Origin: Chrysomallon squamiferum
Lineage: Eukaryota > Mollusca > Gastropoda > Neomphalida > Peltospiridae
Assembly: GCA_012295275.1 (NCBI GenBank)
Contig: CM022674.1
Span: 1,243,177 to 1,253,176 of the forward strand
Length of the DNA stretch: 10,000 bases
Direction: 5' to 3'
Shown: positions 7,974 to 10,000 of the stretch, piece by piece
Numbering within the stretch: the stretch's first letter is position 1
Layout: each line of letters starts with the position of its first letter
The notes under the pieces: generated by a model
Databases searched by the model: none
What the model saw: only the letters and a program-made list of their open reading frames with translations
What the model was told of the DNA's origin: nothing
Program-made: the position numbers and the translations under genes

Positions 7974-8061
<88 letters not shown>
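7974..8061. repeat. (GA)n microsatellite
   Basis: This is a perfect GA dinucleotide run of nearly 90 bp with purines on the plus strand, bounded by GAAA and AATAATTAGA. Confidence 0.97.
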
Positions 8062-8064
<3 letters not shown>

Positions 8065-8484
8065 ATTAGATAAGTATCTGAACAGTTAAACAAAAAGACA
8101 GAAGACAGAAATCAGAAGACAGATAAAGTATAATTATTTATGATTACGATATTTAAAATAATGTATTACCGAAAAGTCTATTAAAACGTAGCATTGGTGT
8201 AAAAAATTTCAGTATGTCTACGTTTACAGAATCTGCAAACATCTGAAAGTCTTAAGCCTGGAAAACAAGCGCACGAGGGTTTTAGTTTCGACATAATCAC
8301 GACCCCGGTGATGATCGTACACGTCCTTTATGTGCGAATAAGAAACCATTTTCTTACCCAAATTACCATGCTACGGATTCATTTGATCACCAGAATTAAC
8401 CTATAAACATCAACGCAGGTTTGTGGTCTGAATAGAGAAACAAACGAAGATTATTTGTTCACGTGTTCTGGAAGGTCATTCTGC

Positions 8485-8485
<1 letters not shown>
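8062..8485. other. unique intergenic DNA before a poly(A) tract
   Basis: Short AGAAGACAGA repeats occur near 8095-8122. The remainder to 8485 is unique, with no frame I can assign. Because it leads directly into a long poly(A) tract, the last few hundred bases could be the body of an unrecognised retroposon. I found no internal promoter boxes that prove this. Confidence 0.5.

Positions 8486-8518
<33 letters not shown>
8486..8518. repeat. poly(A) tract, 33 bases
   Basis: A pure A33 run follows CATTCTGCC and is followed by GAAATTC. It is the longest pure poly(A) apart from A35 at 2498-2532. Confidence 0.97.
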
Positions 8519-8520
<2 letters not shown>

Positions 8521-8638
8521 AATTCAAAAAATGTTCAGATGGGACAGACGGACCAGTTCGTAGTAAGAGATTTCAGAACAGGGGTGGATGCCAGTGGTAA
8601 AATTTAGGAAAGTTTGAAGATGAAATGAATTATATGTA

Positions 8639-9015
8639 GTGCTAGACAATTTTGAAATGGATCGGTAGCTTTAATAACATAATATATATATGTTATGACA
8701 TGACACTGTTTTGCATTATCATTTGCGTTGAGTATTTAATTTTCCGCACAGATCTTGACAACGGAATGGGCCAGTCATTTTAATAAACATCACATGACTA
8801 TAACGTGACAGTCTCGTCTGTATTAAGTTTTCCCGTACAGTTCTAGACAGGTTTGAAATGGGTGAGTCAACTTAATAAATATTATATGATCGCATATGAC
8901 AGCGTCAATCTGTATGCCATTTACCACGCAGCTCTAGACAGTTTCGAAATGGGTCAGCCAGTTTAATAAAATAATAATATATTATCATATCAATATATTT
9001 CTCCCGTGTCGTCTT
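8639..9015. repeat. degenerate tandem array, about 90-bp units, four copies
   Basis: Four related units start at 8639 (GTGCTAGACA), 8751 (GATCTTGACA), 8840 (GTTCTAGACA) and 8931 (GCTCTAGACA). Each continues with GAAATGG- or GGAATGGG-type sequence, a CAGTC/CAGCC-type motif, then TTTAATAA or CTTAATAA, then an AT-rich stretch with CATATGA-like motifs. The first three units end in TTCCGCACA, CCCGTACA and ACCACGCA respectively. Spacings are 112, 89 and 91 bp. Divergence is high and the first unit is enlarged by an AT-rich palindrome. I do not recognise a named family. Confidence 0.75.
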
Positions 9016-9128
9016 TGTTATTAAACGTGTCGTGTTCAAAATGTCGCCGCAGTTTGTTTAGATGTATACGCAGATTGGTTCATGACAGCCGACCCGTTTC
9101 CGTACGTAAGCACAAAACGAATTAACGT

Positions 9129-9184
9129 CATCAAAGTCTGTCCCGTGTGAAGAGCAATAGGTCGCGCGATCGATACCCACAGCT
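9129..9184 (+). mobile_element. possible tRNA-like SINE trace
   Basis: GTCGCGCGATCGATACCCAC on the plus strand is a poor B-box relative (about eight of eleven positions) preceded by AGAGCAATAG, which resembles sequence between the boxes of tRNA-derived SINEs. No A box, tail or duplication is visible. The 78-codon reverse frame covering 9058-9294 has no recognisable domain and probably reflects this element or chance. Confidence 0.2.
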
Positions 9185-9362
9185 GGAATTATATTTTTCA
9201 TCTCTCTCTGTGTGAATCGTGAATAATTGCAGAATGGGGTTTGGTTTATTAGTGCAACTGTGAATGCGAATGACGACATTGGTTTTAGGATCAATGATCT
9301 TCTTTGAACGAAAAGAAGATGATGTTTTATTTATTTTACTTTTGTCCTTGTTTATTTTATTT

Positions 9363-9513
<151 letters not shown>

Positions 9514-9640
9514 TAGGTTCGTACTTTTAGTGATTTTATTTCATTTAATGACTTGAACAACAAATGAAAAATTCAAAAAAAATAAATAAGAAAAACGAAA
9601 GAAAATAAAGAAAGACAACCAGCTTTAATTGGCGCCACTG

Positions 9641-9662
9641 ATATAGATATATATATATATAT
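9641..9662. repeat. short (TA)n tract
   Basis: ATATAGATATAT-type sequence forms a short TA run about 40 bp upstream of the CATA array, after an A-rich stretch at 9565-9615. Confidence 0.9.
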
Positions 9663-9702
9663 GTATCTTATTATTATCCACATATGACCATATGTGTATT
9701 CA

Positions 9703-9806
9703 CACATACATACATACATACATACATACATACATACATACATACATACATACATACATACATACATACATACATACATACATACATACATACATACATA
9801 CATACT
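9703..9806. repeat. (CATA)n tetranucleotide microsatellite
   Basis: About 25 near-perfect CATA units end in CATACTTACGTACA. Tyr-Met-Cys-Val (reverse) and Tyr-Ile-His-Thr (forward) frames are artefacts of the tetramer having all codon phases open. From 9807 to the window end I see only unique sequence without a gene. Confidence 0.97.
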
Positions 9807-10000
9807 TACGTACAAACATACAGACAACAGACATTCACACAGGCATACAGTGAATCTTAGAAACCACTCAATTTGAGTAATTCCTAAAAATCATTGTTTC
9901 CTATCTCACAAAATACCTGGATGTGGTGGATCAGACCTTCTGTTGTATATGCTTGTCAACAACATGTAACTGTCTTTTTTCTCTATTGAACCATCACTGC

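Noticed and set aside
9058-9294. 78-codon reverse frame as a gene
   Set aside because: No domain, no neighbours or splice signals, and it overlaps a possible SINE trace. The length is compatible with chance.
9573-9876. Tyr-Met-Cys-Val and Tyr-Ile-His-Thr frames
   Set aside because: A tetranucleotide CATA array leaves several frames open on both strands.

Overview
This window looks like gene-free, repeat-dense DNA from an animal nuclear genome. It has no compact gene arrangement and no credible protein-coding gene. The longer open frames are artefacts of dinucleotide or tetranucleotide repeats (Glu-Arg, Ser-Leu, Tyr-Met-Cys-Val and Tyr-Ile-His-Thr strings) or of poly(A) tracts (Lys or Phe strings). 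Long (GA)n, (GATA)n, (CATA)n, (TA)n and poly(A) arrays, clear CpG content and tRNA-like B-box elements suggest a marine invertebrate. A mollusc such as a gastropod or cephalopod is my best guess, but no gene supports a taxonomic call.

Layout. 1-350: AT-rich flank and a (GA)n/(CAGA)n tract. 350-700: non-repetitive DNA ending in a tRNA-like B box. 736-1152: compound pyrimidine and tetranucleotide repeats. 1261-2600: a strongly A/purine-biased domain with poly(A), (GA)n and (GATA)n. 2600-2885: a short GC-rich patch and otherwise plain sequence. About 2885-3440: an old, degenerate tandem array with units of roughly 75-85 bp, interrupted by (TA)n and poly(A). 3655-3750: a decayed tRNA-derived (SINE-like) segment. 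3769-4828: a well-preserved 53-bp minisatellite with about 19-20 copies. 4829-5869: mostly unique sequence. 5870-6021: (GT)n and (ATT)n tracts. 6110-6424: a GC-richer unique patch with clustered homeodomain/HNF1-like motifs. 6425-6944: a 58-bp minisatellite built of two related half-units. 6945-7677: plain AT-rich DNA. 7678-8061: poly(A) and (GA)n. 8062-8518: unique DNA ending in a 33-A tract. 8639 to about 9015: a second degenerate tandem array with about 90-bp units and four copies. 9010-9362: unique DNA with a weak tRNA-like trace. 9363-9806: (GA)n, (TA)n and (CATA)n.

No genes work together here. The main signals are four separate tandem-repeat families of different ages (53 bp, 58 bp, about 80 bp and about 90 bp), two segments sharing a nearly identical B-box block (one of which directly abuts the 53-bp array), and one short unique patch that could be a cis-regulatory element. 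No previously undescribed system is demonstrated. The repeat families and the candidate regulatory patch are the items to follow up.
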